DNA of 64,000 nt, taken from Dictyobacter formicarum (lineage in GTDB: Bacteria > Chloroflexota > Ktedonobacteria > Ktedonobacterales > Ktedonobacteraceae). Within the stretch, counting starts at the first letter, position 1. Every line of letters begins with the position of its first letter. A program made the position numbers and the translations under genes. The stretch covers positions 186,001-250,000 of the forward strand of contig NZ_BNJJ01000011.1 in NCBI RefSeq assembly GCF_016587435.1, given 5' to 3'. The notes under the pieces are model-generated. The model saw only the letters and a list, made by a program, of their open reading frames with translations, ran no database searches and was not told the DNA's origin. This document shows, one piece after another, positions 9,049 to 18,524 of the stretch.

Positions 9049-9362
9049 TTAACGACTAGAACACTTAGGATGCGAAGATAGAAAGGAACCATCAATCAAT
9101 GAAGAGGATGCGGCACTGTCTTCAACAATTATTTCATCTTTTTCTCATGGGTCCTCCACATTTACAACATAGCACTCAAATTGGGAAGGATACGTCCAAA
9201 AAACTGACCTTTCAAGCATAGATGGTTTGATATGTTGCTATTTTCCACGCAGGACAGCGGCACTCCTTTCTCGTTTTACGCATCGAACCAGTCTAAGTAT
9301 GACCATAGCAGAGAATATTTTTTTGCGATTCCCGATCTTTATATCATCGAGGAGACACCAGC

Positions 9363-10673
9363 ATGAGTTCTATAACACGACGACAATTCATGATCGACGG
9401 CGGCAAAGTTGCAGTTGGTACCAGCGCACTGGCAGCGCTACTGGCGGCATGTGGAGGAGGTTCTTCCGGTTCATCTACTCCACAGGCGCAAACCTTACGA
9501 TACTGGGCCCTGGGATACCAACCCAACGGCGCCAATGCAACTGGCAAGTTGACTGATGCCGCGGTTAAGGCTTACATGAAGAGTCATGCCAACATAACGG
9601 TCAAGGTTACAGGCTATACCGGAGACAATGCTGGCTTTACCAAAGTCACGCAGGCTGTCAATGGTGGTTCATCGGTGGATGTCTTCCGCATTCCATCCGA
9701 CAATCTTCCTCTTCTCGTCAAGCAGGGGTCGGTGCAACCGATTGACGATTATCTGACCGCCGACGACAAGGCCGATATCTATCCGAACCTACTCGATGCC
9801 GTTAAAGTTAATGGCAAGGCCTATGCCTGGCCGCTCTGGGTCCCTCCCGTTGGTATGTATTTGAACCTGGATATCTTTAAAGAGCGGGGCGTTCCTGTAC
9901 CAGCAGATGATTGGACCTATGAGCAATTTGTGGAGATCGCGCAGAAGCTGACATTCACGCGCGCCAATGGTCAGAAGGTCTATGGCTTTACCGGCGTGAT
10001 CGATCCCGGCGTGGTCAATACCTGGCCGATCATCATGGGCGATGGTGGTGTACCCCTGACGCCGGATAATAAGAAGTATGCCTTTGATTCTCCCGAGGCT
10101 ATCAGCGGGCTGCAGAAGTTGGCCGACCTGGCACTGAAATATAAAGTGACTCCGCCCGACTTCGGCACACAGTCACCCGATGATATCGGTACCGGCTTTA
10201 GCCAGCACAAAAATTATGCCATGTATTGCGCTCCTAGTGGCGACTCAAGCGGCTATGCGTCGATGAACATGAACTTTACCGTCAAACCTATGCCGATTGG
10301 GAAATTGGGCAAACATCTCACCACAGGCGGCATTGGTCTGATCGCTGTCGCGAAATCTAGCAATAGCGATAGAATCAAGGCTGCCATGAATATGGCGAGC
10401 TATCTCACAGGTAGCCAGGTCGCCAAGGATGTGCCCAAGTACTACCTGGCTCCGGGTGCGCGCAAGTCGATCACGGTAACCGACCCAATTAATAAGTTTA
10501 CGCCCTTTGTGTCGTATACCTATCTGATGCCGCTGATCGCGGAATGGACACAAATTCGTACGCTGATGCATACCCATATCCAGAATGCGGTATTAGGTAA
10601 AGAGACGCCAGAGCAAGCCCTCAAAGCACCGGCTAATGAGATCAACTCAATTCTCTCTGATAGCCAGTCCTAG
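9363..10673 (+). CDS. ABC sugar transporter, Tat-type lipoprotein substrate-binding protein
   Basis: 436 residues. The N-terminus has twin arginines (R6-R7 in TRRQFM), a hydrophobic stretch and a lipobox LLAAC with lipidated Cys30, so it is a Tat-exported lipoprotein anchored outside the membrane. The remainder is a type-1 extracellular solute-binding domain (MalE/UgpB-like), with YAWPLWVPPVGMYLNLDIF and related family features. It is the first gene of the operon and is followed by a stable 10-bp hairpin (10716-10742), then two permeases. From the downstream NamZ-like hydrolase, AnmK and MurQ, the ligand is inferred to be a MurNAc-containing sugar or muropeptide. No ATPase gene is present, as in many CUT1 systems that share an MsiK-like ATPase encoded elsewhere. 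Confidence 0.9.
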   Translation: MSSITRRQFMIDGGKVAVGTSALAALLAACGGGSSGSSTPQAQTLRYWALGYQPNGANATGKLTDAAVKAYMKSHANITVKVTGYTGDNAGFTKVTQAVNGGSSVDVFRIPSDNLPLLVKQGSVQPIDDYLTADDKADIYPNLLDAVKVNGKAYAWPLWVPPVGMYLNLDIFKERGVPVPADDWTYEQFVEIAQKLTFTRANGQKVYGFTGVIDPGVVNTWPIIMGDGGVPLTPDNKKYAFDSPEAISGLQKLADLALKYKVTPPDFGTQSPDDIGTGFSQHKNYAMYCAPSGDSSGYASMNMNFTVKPMPIGKLGKHLTTGGIGLIAVAKSSNSDRIKAAMNMASYLTGSQVAKDVPKYYLAPGARKSITVTDPINKFTPFVSYTYLMPLIAEWTQIRTLMHTHIQNAVLGKETPEQALKAPANEINSILSDSQS

Positions 10674-10715
10674 TACCTTTCTTCGTGCTTACCACACGTA
10701 GATAAATACAATCGA

Positions 10716-10742
10716 ACCGGGGAGCGCACCATGCTCCCCGGT
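10716..10742 (+). terminator. intra-operon hairpin after the binding-protein gene
   Basis: ACCGGGGAGC, 7-nt loop, GCTCCCCGGT: a perfect GC-rich 10-bp stem with only a short following T tract (CCTGCTTTT). Its position between binding protein and permeases is typical of hairpins that stabilise the upstream message or partly terminate, giving excess binding protein. Confidence 0.6.
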
Positions 10743-10804
10743 CCTGCTTTTCCATCACTGCTGTTTTGAAGCCAGCATTTTCAGTCCTTATGAGGAGGAT
10801 GGTC

Positions 10805-11752
10805 ATGTCAGACCTACAAGTAGAGGAGGCAGCTGAAACGCGCTCTGTCTACCGACCCAAAAACAACAAGTTTAAGCGCTTTATCAAGGACCATGGCTGG
10901 AGTTACGCTTTCGTGATTCCCAGTATGCTCACCTTTACTATTTTTACTCTCATTCCAGTTGTCTGGGCCCTGATTATCTCTTTTCAGCAAGGCGATATTG
11001 TTTCAAGTAATGAATGGGTTGGCTTCAGAAACTACCTGCGGGCCTTTACAACCGATAGCGGGGTCTTTGTCAGGGCCATAGAAAATACCCTGTACTATAC
11101 AATCATTACCGTTATTGCCAATATCTTTATTGCCCTGATCCTGTCGGCCTTGATTCAAGGCAGGCATAAACATGTGAAGACGTTCTTCCTGGCAGCCTTC
11201 TATCTGCCGGCTGTCACCAGTTCGGTGATTGTGGCGATCGTCTGGAAGTTTATTTATAATTCAGAATATGGTTTCCTGAACTATTTGCTCAGCCTGTTCC
11301 ACATCGCACCGATGCGCTGGCTCTCCGATCCTGCCCTGGTGCTCAATAGCATTACGCTTTCGACGATCCTGACCGTTCCGGCGACGGGCGTGGTACTCTT
11401 TAACGCGGCTATGGGCAGCATCCCACCTGAATACTACGAGGCGGCACAGCTCGATGGCGCGGGTCCTATCATGCGCTGGTGGCATATTACGCTGCCGCTG
11501 ATCAAGTCTACGACGCTCTATGTAGTGGTACTCTACACCATTGCCAGTTTCCAGGTGTTCGAGAAGGTATTTATCCTGGTCCCCAGTGGGGTAAGCAATA
11601 ACACGCAGTTTATCCTGACGCAAATCTACCAGAACGCCTTCCAGCAGTTCCAGTACGGCATTGCCTCCGCACAGGCCTTTATCTTGTTCTTAATGATTGC
11701 CGCGGTAACCATTGTACAGTTCCGCTTTTTGAGAAGCGATGTGGAGTATTAA
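10805..11752 (+). CDS. ABC sugar transporter permease (MalF-like)
   Basis: About 315 residues with six membrane segments, starting near residue 35. The cytoplasmic EAA loop EYYEAAQLDGAGPIMRWWHITLPLIK, which contacts the ATPase, is present in the second half. This is the CUT1 MalF/UgpA-type subunit. ATG 10805 is chosen because a GAGGAGG box ends about 6 nt before it; an upstream in-frame ATG at 10766 lacks one. It sits between the binding protein and the second permease (3-nt gap), so it is the first half of the import channel. Confidence 0.92.
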   Translation: MSDLQVEEAAETRSVYRPKNNKFKRFIKDHGWSYAFVIPSMLTFTIFTLIPVVWALIISFQQGDIVSSNEWVGFRNYLRAFTTDSGVFVRAIENTLYYTIITVIANIFIALILSALIQGRHKHVKTFFLAAFYLPAVTSSVIVAIVWKFIYNSEYGFLNYLLSLFHIAPMRWLSDPALVLNSITLSTILTVPATGVVLFNAAMGSIPPEYYEAAQLDGAGPIMRWWHITLPLIKSTTLYVVVLYTIASFQVFEKVFILVPSGVSNNTQFILTQIYQNAFQQFQYGIASAQAFILFLMIAAVTIVQFRFLRSDVEY

Positions 11753-11755
11753 ACT

Positions 11756-12616
11756 ATGGCACAATCTACCGTAAAAGCCAGCCGCACCACCAGGCCACTC
11801 AAGTGGACCACTATCGGAGCCTGGGCAATTCTGATTCTGGCCGCTGTGATCGCGCTGTGGCCAATGTACTGGCTCTTTGTCACCGCGATCACACCTACAA
11901 CCTATGCGATTAAGACGCCACCAGATCTCATTCCTGTGCATGCCAGCCTGTCGAATTTTCAACGCCTGCTTTCCGATGCCAGCGATTATTGGTCCTGGGG
12001 AAAAAATAGTATCGTCATCGCGCTCACCATCACCGTCTTCCACATTTTTTTTGATACACTGGCCGGTTATGCCTTCGCGAAAAAGAGATTCCCGGGACGC
12101 GACATCCTGTTCTGGATTCTGGTCGCGACGATGATGATCCCTTCCTATGTGACCTTCATTCCGCTCTACGTAGAGACGCGTAACCTGGGCTTGCTGGACA
12201 CTCTGCTGGCCGTGATTCTTCCGGGCCTGGCAGGCGTCTTTGGGATCTTTCTGATGCGTCAGTATATTCAGACGCTACCCACCGAGTTGCTGGAGGCCGC
12301 ACGCATGGATGGCTGTGGCGAGCTACGCGTCTTCTGGCATGTGATCCTACCGCTCTCTAAACCAGCCATAGGAGCCCTGGCCATTATGGTCTTTGTGCAG
12401 CACTGGAACGACTTCTTCTGGCCCCTGGTGGTTCTGCAGTCCAGCGGCAACTATACGTTACCAGTGGGCGTCGCCGGCTTACAGGGTGAGTTTACAACCG
12501 ACTACGGTATCATCTTCGCCGGAGCCGCGCTGGCCGCATTGCCAATGATTATCTTTTTCATGATATTCCAACGCAACTTCTTGAGTGGAGTTCGCATGGG
12601 AGCTATTAAGGGGTAG
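11756..12616 (+). CDS. ABC sugar transporter permease (MalG-like)
   Basis: 286 residues with six membrane segments and the EAA loop ELLEAARMDGCGELRVFWHVILPLSKPA. The C-terminus FQRNFLSGVRMGAIKG is characteristic of MalG/UgpE-type CUT1 permeases. It starts 3 nt after the MalF-like gene and ends 2 nt before the GTG of the NamZ-like gene, so translation is tightly coupled along the operon. The partner ATPase is not in this window. Confidence 0.93.
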   Translation: MAQSTVKASRTTRPLKWTTIGAWAILILAAVIALWPMYWLFVTAITPTTYAIKTPPDLIPVHASLSNFQRLLSDASDYWSWGKNSIVIALTITVFHIFFDTLAGYAFAKKRFPGRDILFWILVATMMIPSYVTFIPLYVETRNLGLLDTLLAVILPGLAGVFGIFLMRQYIQTLPTELLEAARMDGCGELRVFWHVILPLSKPAIGALAIMVFVQHWNDFFWPLVVLQSSGNYTLPVGVAGLQGEFTTDYGIIFAGAALAALPMIIFFMIFQRNFLSGVRMGAIKG

Positions 12617-12618
12617 CA

Positions 12619-13800
12619 GTGAGACAGACACGGGCACATGTACAGACCGGGCTGGAAGTATTTCTGGCAACCGATATACCACAATTAACTGGCAAACGCG
12701 CCGGGCTGCTGACAAATGCAACTGGCAGCGATCGGCGGTTTTGCAGCGCGGTGGATCTGCTGCAGGCACATGGTCAGCTAGAGCTGTGTGCCTTGTTTGG
12801 ACCTGAGCATGGTATTCGTGGGGATGTGCAGGCAGGCGTCAAAGTCGCGGGGCAGGTTGATCGGCGTACAGGGCTGCCAATGTATAGCCTGTATGGAGAG
12901 ACGCGTCGGCCAGATCCAGAGATGCTGTCCGGCCTGGATGTCCTCATCTACGATATGCAAGATCTGGGTGCGCGCTACTCCACCTATATCGCCACGCTGC
13001 AATATGCCCAGCAGGCAGCGGCGCAGGCGGGACTGACCTTTGTAATCTTCGATCGCCCCAATCCATTGGGAGGCAAACGGGTTGCGGGCAATATACTTGA
13101 GAACACCTTCAATTCGTTTGTGGGCTGCCATCCGCTGCCGATTCAGCATGGAATGACGAGCGGCGAGCTCGGTCGTCTGTTTGCGGCTGAATACGGCTGG
13201 CCCGAACCGCTGGTGATCCCTCTGCGTGGCTGGCGACGCGCGCTGCGCTTTGACGAGACAGATCTCCCCTGGGTGCAGCCCACGCCTAATCTGCCGACAC
13301 TGGATTCAATCAGTCTGTATCCGGGTACCTGCCTGGTTGAAGGCACGGCCTGCTCCGAGGGTCGGGGAACGACACGCCCCTTTGAGTTGATCGGGGCGCC
13401 TGGTCTCGATCCATTCGCACTGGCGGAGGTGCTAGAAAAGTATCAATTGCCAGGCGTTGCCTTCCGTCCAGCCTACTTTACACCGACCTTTTCCAAGCAT
13501 GCGCAGCAGATATGTGGCGGCGTGCAGGTACATATAGTGGAGCCAGATCAGTTGCGGCCGGTTGAACTGGGGATATGCCTGCTCTATGCGCTGCATAAGC
13601 TCTCTCCGGCTCCCTTCAACTGGACCAGTGGTGTGGAGGGGAAACTCTCTATTGATCTCCTGTATGGCAGCGATGCCTTGCGACTGGCGCTAGACTCTGG
13701 CGCGGAGGTCGCGGAAATACTCGCGACCTGGGAACCAGCATTAACAGCCTTTAAAGAGCGGCGACGTCCATTCCTGCTCTATGGCGAAGAGGAGGAATAG
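12619..13800 (+). CDS. namZ: DUF1343 / NamZ-like exo-beta-N-acetylmuramidase, no signal peptide
   Basis: 393 residues covering the full DUF1343 family (B. subtilis YbbC/NamZ). Family landmarks are [10 protein letters not shown] with the probable catalytic Glu63, [37 protein letters not shown] and the late [11 protein letters not shown]. NamZ enzymes release MurNAc from the non-reducing end of peptidoglycan fragments. The characterised Bacillus enzyme is secreted. Here the protein begins [15 protein letters not shown] with no hydrophobic segment, so it should act in the cytoplasm on an imported fragment. GTG 12619 follows AAGGGG by 5 nt and lies 2 nt after the permease. One nt separates its stop from the AnmK start. 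Function is by family and context; the exact substrate is inferred. Confidence 0.85.
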   Translation: MRQTRAHVQTGLEVFLATDIPQLTGKRAGLLTNATGSDRRFCSAVDLLQAHGQLELCALFGPEHGIRGDVQAGVKVAGQVDRRTGLPMYSLYGETRRPDPEMLSGLDVLIYDMQDLGARYSTYIATLQYAQQAAAQAGLTFVIFDRPNPLGGKRVAGNILENTFNSFVGCHPLPIQHGMTSGELGRLFAAEYGWPEPLVIPLRGWRRALRFDETDLPWVQPTPNLPTLDSISLYPGTCLVEGTACSEGRGTTRPFELIGAPGLDPFALAEVLEKYQLPGVAFRPAYFTPTFSKHAQQICGGVQVHIVEPDQLRPVELGICLLYALHKLSPAPFNWTSGVEGKLSIDLLYGSDALRLALDSGAEVAEILATWEPALTAFKERRRPFLLYGEEEE

Positions 13801-13801
13801 T

Positions 13802-15061
13802 ATGTATGTCCTTGGCATGAACTCGGGAACCTCTGTGGATGGTATCAATCTGGCCCTGTGTGAGTTTTTACCGGGTCCCCAGGCCCAAACCCTGTCTTTC
13901 CGTCTGCTCGCCCAGAGAGAATATCCCCATGCCGCACCACTGCGACAACAGGTGCTCAATCTGTGCCACACCAAACATGGCGCACTGGATGAATTGACTG
14001 AACTGAATTTTCAGCTGGGGGATGCCTTTGCCAGCGCCTGCCTTACCTTTCTGGCCGAGAAAGGGTTGCAACGCCAGGAGGTAGATCTGATAGCGTCACA
14101 TGGTCAAACGCTCTATCACCTGGTAGAAGCTGGACGTACACTGTCAACCTTGCAAATGGGCGAGCCGGCTGTCATTGCTCAACGCACCGGGATTACCACG
14201 GTCGCCGATTTTCGTGTGGCAGATATGGCGGCCGGTGGTCAAGGTGCTCCACTGGTCTCTTTCTTTGATGCGCTCCTCTTCGCAGATGGTGTGAAGACGC
14301 TGGCGCTGCAAAACATTGGTGGGATCGGCAATGTAACGATACTTCCCGCAGACCAGGGAATTACAGGTGCCAGCGCCTTTGATACCGGCCCGGGCAATGT
14401 CTGGATTGATTATGGCGCGCGCTATTTTTCACAGGGCCGGGAGACCTTTGATCGCGATGGGCAGATGGCACGTTCAGGTCAGGTCGATCAGACCCTGGTA
14501 GCTGAGGTATTGGCCCATCCATATTTTCAGCAAGCTCCACCCAAGACAACAGGCCGCGAGCTGTTTGGGGACGCCTTTGCCCATGCTCTGATCGATCAAG
14601 CCGCAAACCGCCAGCTCACGCCCGCAGATACCATGGCTACCCTGACCGCCATTACCGCAGAGAGTATCGCCCTGGCCTATCGACGTTTTGGTCCAGCACA
14701 TATTGACGAAGTTATCGTCAGCGGTGGCGGTAGCTACAATCCGGTCCTGATGGCACAAATACAGAGGCTTCTTCCCACCAGCCAGGTCAAGGCCCTTGAG
14801 AGTTACGGATTGACTGCCAGCGTGAAAGAAGCCGTTACCTTTGCCTTACTTGGTCATGAAACTGTCTATGGGCGGGCAGCCAATCTCCCACAATGTACAG
14901 GAGCGCGCACCGCTACAATTCTAGGAAAAATCATTCCCGGCTCTAACTATGCTGCTATTGTGCGGCGGCTGGCCAACGATAACCAGACGATGCTTGCTCA
15001 AACCGGCCAACCACCTCAGCTTACCCGGCTGTATTTCCTCCCACCATCAGAAAAGAGTTAA
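13802..15061 (+). CDS. anmK: anhydro-N-acetylmuramic acid kinase
   Basis: 419 residues, slightly longer than the usual 370-390. The N-terminal [17 protein letters not shown] is the nucleotide-binding signature. [20 protein letters not shown] and the [10 protein letters not shown] motif are also present. AnmK opens 1,6-anhydroMurNAc and phosphorylates it to MurNAc-6-phosphate, which MurQ (two genes downstream) converts to GlcNAc-6-phosphate and lactate. ATG 13802 is chosen because GAGGAGG lies 8 nt upstream, inside the end of the NamZ-like gene. An 85-bp gap follows before the regulator. Because no separate MurNAc kinase is present, this enzyme may have to handle MurNAc too; that is inference. 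Confidence 0.95.
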   Translation: MYVLGMNSGTSVDGINLALCEFLPGPQAQTLSFRLLAQREYPHAAPLRQQVLNLCHTKHGALDELTELNFQLGDAFASACLTFLAEKGLQRQEVDLIASHGQTLYHLVEAGRTLSTLQMGEPAVIAQRTGITTVADFRVADMAAGGQGAPLVSFFDALLFADGVKTLALQNIGGIGNVTILPADQGITGASAFDTGPGNVWIDYGARYFSQGRETFDRDGQMARSGQVDQTLVAEVLAHPYFQQAPPKTTGRELFGDAFAHALIDQAANRQLTPADTMATLTAITAESIALAYRRFGPAHIDEVIVSGGGSYNPVLMAQIQRLLPTSQVKALESYGLTASVKEAVTFALLGHETVYGRAANLPQCTGARTATILGKIIPGSNYAAIVRRLANDNQTMLAQTGQPPQLTRLYFLPPSEKS

Positions 15062-15146
15062 CGGCAAACATCTACCATCCGAACGTGCAGGAGAAACATA
15101 CCAGTAAACAGAGATAACAGCAATAGAGAAGAGATAGGACAAAGAT

Positions 15147-15893
15147 ATGAGTACTATTTATCGGAAAGGGCCGCTTCCTCGCTACTATCAGTTGAAAGAG
15201 ATTATGCGTGAGAAGATCAGCAATCGCGATTGGCAGCCCGGGCAACTGATTCCGTCAGAACGCGAGCTGAGCGAGCAGTATGGCATGAGCCGCATGACGG
15301 CGCGCCAGGCAATCACTGAGCTGGTGAACGAAGGACTGTTTTACCGGGAACAGGGCAAGGGTACGTTTGTCAGTCGCCATAAGATCACGCAACAGCTCCT
15401 GCACCTGACCGGGTTTACAGAAGATATTCGCGCTCGTGGTCAACGGCCTTCGACCAAAGTTCTTTCGATGAGTATGAGTCCGGCCGATGAGAAGACAGCA
15501 GATTATCTGCGCATCAAGCCTGGACAGCTCGTTTTTACGCTGCAACGTCTGCGACTGGCCGATGATGAGCCGCTGGCGATCGAGGTCTCGCACCTGAATT
15601 TTATTGGCTGTGAAAAATTGCTGGAAGAAGATCTGGAACAACACTCCCTTTATCAATTATTGGAAACCAGGTACGGCATGATTCTGATCGAAGCCGAACA
15701 GGAGTTAGAAGCCGGATTGATTAGCAGCAAGGAGTCAGAAAAACTTAAAGTGCCCATAGGCAGTCCCGCTCTTTATACCCGGCGTACAGCCTATATTGAG
15801 CGCAACCAGCCAATTGAGTATGCCAGGTCCATCTATTGTGGACGTAAATATGTTTTCTATACCAGTTTGAAACGTGAGCAGCTCTTCTCCTAG
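15147..15893 (+). CDS. GntR-family regulator with UTRA domain (DasR/NagR-like)
   Basis: 248 residues. The N-terminal GntR winged helix (about 10-75) contains the family pattern PSERELSEQYGMSRMTARQAITELVNEGL and ends in a QGKGTFV wing. The C-terminal UTRA ligand-binding domain runs from about 90 to 245 (LTGFTEDIRARGQRPSTKVLSM onwards). This combination matches the HutC/DasR/NagR subfamily, whose members often sense amino-sugar phosphates. It is encoded inside the amino-sugar operon between anmK and murQ, so the natural effector would be MurNAc-6-P or GlcNAc-6-P. A dre-like palindrome lies at 9034-9048 near the operon promoter. Autoregulation and repression of the operon are inferred. Confidence 0.9.
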   Translation: MSTIYRKGPLPRYYQLKEIMREKISNRDWQPGQLIPSERELSEQYGMSRMTARQAITELVNEGLFYREQGKGTFVSRHKITQQLLHLTGFTEDIRARGQRPSTKVLSMSMSPADEKTADYLRIKPGQLVFTLQRLRLADDEPLAIEVSHLNFIGCEKLLEEDLEQHSLYQLLETRYGMILIEAEQELEAGLISSKESEKLKVPIGSPALYTRRTAYIERNQPIEYARSIYCGRKYVFYTSLKREQLFS

Positions 15894-15980
15894 CATTCAT
15901 ACGGCCCTCCTGCATCCGACCCGATGGCAATACAATATAAAAAAACACGAACAGCTACTTTATCCCAGGAGTATTCTCTT

Positions 15981-16916
15981 ATGACACAACAGCCAGCCCA
16001 CGCCGAGCGCTCCCTAAGCGCGTTGGAAACCGAACAGACGAATCCGGCTACCAGCAATATCGACCTGATGTCCCCGCTAGAGATTGCACAGGTTATGAAT
16101 AATGAAGATGCCAGGGTTGCTCTGGCCATCCAGCCGGAGTTGCCCAAAATCGCGCAAGCCATGGAGGGCATCGCCAGCCGCATGCGTCAGGGCGGCCGCT
16201 TAATCTATATAGGGGCAGGCACTTCCGGGCGCCTGGGCGTTCTGGATGCCTCGGAGTGTCCCCCAACCTTCAATAGCTCACCGGAACAGGTAGTCGGCGT
16301 GATTGCTGGCGGTGAACATGCACTCACCAACGCCATTGAGGGGGCGGAGGATGATCCGGCGGGTGGAGAAGCAGCGCTGGCCGCGTTACAGATTAACGCC
16401 AATGATAGCATAGTAGGACTGGCCGCCAGTGGCCGTACGCCCTATGTTCTGGGAGCAGTAGTGTATGCGCGCTCACTGGGAGCATTGACGATCGGGATCG
16501 CTTGCAGCAGCCGTACTCCTTTGGAGCAGGCCGTTGAGATTATGATTGCACCCATTGTAGGCCCCGAAGTCATCAGTGGCTCCACACGACTCAAAGCGGG
16601 CTCGGCCCAAAAGATGGTGCTCAACATGCTCAGCACCGGCGCGATGATCCTGCTGGGCAAAACCTATGGCAACCTGATGGTCGATGTACGGGCAACCAAT
16701 TATAAGCTGGTACGGCGCGCCATTAAAATTGTGCAATTAGCTACTGGATGCGAGCAGGAAAAGGCGGCATCTTTGCTTGACCAGGCCGCAGGCGAGACCA
16801 AGGTGGCCATTATCATGGGCCTGACCAATGTGAGTCCCGAGGTTGCACGCGCACAGTTGGCCTCCCATGGGCAGATTCTCCGTGCCACCCTCGATGACAA
16901 CCATCCATCAGACTGA
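15981..16916 (+). CDS. murQ: N-acetylmuramic acid 6-phosphate etherase
   Basis: 311 residues, the standard length for MurQ. It has one SIS domain with YIGAGTSGRLGVLDASECPPTF, whose Glu is the family's catalytic base, and the later GSTRLKAGSAQKMVLNMLST. The enzyme cleaves the lactyl ether of MurNAc-6-P, giving GlcNAc-6-P and D-lactate in the cytoplasm. ATG 15981 is preferred over ATG 15924 because CCAGGAG lies 9 nt upstream and the family N-terminus (SALETEQTNPATSNIDLMS) starts soon after. It is the last gene of the operon and is followed by a bidirectional terminator. Confidence 0.97.
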   Translation: MTQQPAHAERSLSALETEQTNPATSNIDLMSPLEIAQVMNNEDARVALAIQPELPKIAQAMEGIASRMRQGGRLIYIGAGTSGRLGVLDASECPPTFNSSPEQVVGVIAGGEHALTNAIEGAEDDPAGGEAALAALQINANDSIVGLAASGRTPYVLGAVVYARSLGALTIGIACSSRTPLEQAVEIMIAPIVGPEVISGSTRLKAGSAQKMVLNMLSTGAMILLGKTYGNLMVDVRATNYKLVRRAIKIVQLATGCEQEKAASLLDQAAGETKVAIIMGLTNVSPEVARAQLASHGQILRATLDDNHPSD

Positions 16917-16920
16917 ACGA

Positions 16921-16962
16921 CGGCGGCACTCAGGATAGGATATGCCTTCCTGAGTGCTGCTG
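16921..16962. terminator. bidirectional terminator between murQ and mmsA
   Basis: GCACTCAGGA (16926-16935) pairs with TCCTGAGTGC (16948-16957); the stem extends further with G-T pairs to 16923/16960. It lies between convergent genes, with no long T run. Confidence 0.6.
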
Positions 16963-16972
16963 TCCAGACAGC

Positions 16973-18487
16973 TTAGCGCCCGATACCAGTGATTGATTGC
17001 TGACCATCGCCCGGCGTCCAGCGCGTAATCACAACTTTGCTCTCTGTAAAGAAACGCACGGCGTCACGTCCCTGGGGATGCAAATTGCCAAAGAAGGAGC
17101 TTTTGGCGCCGCTGAAAGGGAAATAGGAGACAGGAGCCGCGACTCCAACGTTGATACCGATGTTGCCCGTCTCGACGCGATAGCGAAATTCGCGGGCGGC
17201 AAATCCACTCTGGGTAAAGATAGACGCAGCATTGCCATACTCTTTAGCATTGATCAGCTCGATCGCCTCGGCTAAACTGGCCACCGGCACCAGGCCAATC
17301 ACCGGCCCAAAGATTTCCTCTTGATAAACGCTCATCTCTGGCTTCACATTATCCAGAACAGTGGGTCCCAAAAAGTAGCCCTGGGGATGATCAGGGATAT
17401 GAACCTGGCGGCCATCCAGCACTGCCTCGGCCCCTTCTTCAATCCCTCGGGTAATAGCGGAGGCGATACGATCGCGCGCGGCGGCTGAAACAACCGGGCC
17501 CATATCGATACCTTTGTCCAGGCCATTGCCAATACGCAGGCGAGAGGCCGCTTCGACGATCCGCGAGCGAACCGCCTCGTGGGCACTACCGACTGTCAGA
17601 ATAAGCGAGTTCGCCAGGCAGCGCTGACCAGCCGCCCCAAAGCAAGAGTTCATAATTGTGCCCAGGTACATATCCAGATCAGCGTCGGGCATCACGACAA
17701 TCGCATTCTTCGCGCCACCCGAGGCCTGCGCCCTCTTGCCATGCGCCGCTGCCTGCGCATACACGTATTGCGCGGTTCGCGTTGAACCGACGAATGAGAT
17801 GCCTTTGATGCGAGGATGCTCAAGCAGGGCGTTCACGGCCTCTTTGCCGCCATTGACCATATTGATTACACCAGCGGGAAAACCCACCTGCTCGATGAGC
17901 TCAAAGACCCGTTTCTGGACTATCGGATCCTGTTCAGAAGGCTTGAGAATAAAAGTATTGCCACAGGCCACCGCATAGGGCCAGAACCAGAAAGCAATCA
18001 TAAATGGAAAATTGAAAGGTGTGATACCTGCAAAAACACCCAGTGGCTGGTAGATGACCTCTTCATCGATACCACGGGCAGCGCCATCTTCCAGGCTATA
18101 ACCCATCATTAAGGATGGGATGCCGCAGGCTGTCTCGACGTTTTCGATGCCGCGCTGGACCTCGCCACGAGCATCATCCAGCGTCTTGCCCATCTCGGTT
18201 GTAATCAGGCGAGCCAGTTCTTCGCGATGTTCATCCAGTAACTGGCGCAGTTTGAAGAAGTAGCGCGCCCGCTCCTGGGGTGGCGTCGCACGCCAGGCGG
18301 GGAAAGCCGCGCTGGCGGCCTCTACCGCCTTGTCGATATCGTGGCGGTTTCCCAATGGGACCAGAGCCAGCACCTCGTCAGTAGCGGGGTTGTGGATCTG
18401 CTGTGTCTCGCTGGCCTCTGATGAGACCCATTTACCTCCGATATAGTTATGCAGAACCTGGGCCTGCGTTGGTTGCGAAATAGTCAT
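16973..18487 (-). CDS. mmsA: CoA-acylating methylmalonate-semialdehyde dehydrogenase
   Basis: 504 residues, the normal length. It is an aldehyde-dehydrogenase fold with the MmsA/IolA hallmarks FNFPFMIAFWFWPYAVACGN, SFVGSTRTAQYVY, the catalytic Cys in FGAAGQRCLANS, and the C-terminal GINVGVAAPVSYFPFSGAKSSFFGNLHPQGRDAVRFFTESKVV. The family oxidises malonate semialdehyde or methylmalonate semialdehyde to acetyl-CoA or propionyl-CoA, releasing CO2. ATG 18487 follows AAGGAG by 11 nt. It is downstream of the aminotransferase in the same minus-strand unit (37-nt gap), which can supply the semialdehyde from beta-alanine or 3-aminoisobutyrate. A valine or inositol route is an alternative. Confidence 0.93.
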   Translation of the reverse strand: MTISQPTQAQVLHNYIGGKWVSSEASETQQIHNPATDEVLALVPLGNRHDIDKAVEAASAAFPAWRATPPQERARYFFKLRQLLDEHREELARLITTEMGKTLDDARGEVQRGIENVETACGIPSLMMGYSLEDGAARGIDEEVIYQPLGVFAGITPFNFPFMIAFWFWPYAVACGNTFILKPSEQDPIVQKRVFELIEQVGFPAGVINMVNGGKEAVNALLEHPRIKGISFVGSTRTAQYVYAQAAAHGKRAQASGGAKNAIVVMPDADLDMYLGTIMNSCFGAAGQRCLANSLILTVGSAHEAVRSRIVEAASRLRIGNGLDKGIDMGPVVSAAARDRIASAITRGIEEGAEAVLDGRQVHIPDHPQGYFLGPTVLDNVKPEMSVYQEEIFGPVIGLVPVASLAEAIELINAKEYGNAASIFTQSGFAAREFRYRVETGNIGINVGVAAPVSYFPFSGAKSSFFGNLHPQGRDAVRFFTESKVVITRWTPGDGQQSITGIGR

Positions 18488-18524
18488 AAAATGGTTCACT
18501 CCTTAAACTAAGGGAAGCACAGCT

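Larger units (their letters stand above)
8812..9362. other. long leader region of the muropeptide operon
   Basis: 551 bp between a terminator and the binding-protein gene. It holds a promoter (8990-9018) and a palindrome just after the -10 box (9034-9048). There is also a possible 40-codon frame at 9099-9221 with a GAAAGGA box; it encodes nothing recognisable and I do not call it. A GAGGAG Shine-Dalgarno lies just before ATG 9363. The rest of the 5' leader (about 340 nt if the promoter is right) shows no riboswitch that I recognise. Confidence 0.5.

Noticed and set aside
9099..9221. 40-codon frame in the operon leader
   Set aside because: A moderate RBS exists but the sequence shows no recognisable feature; left as an uncertain leader frame.
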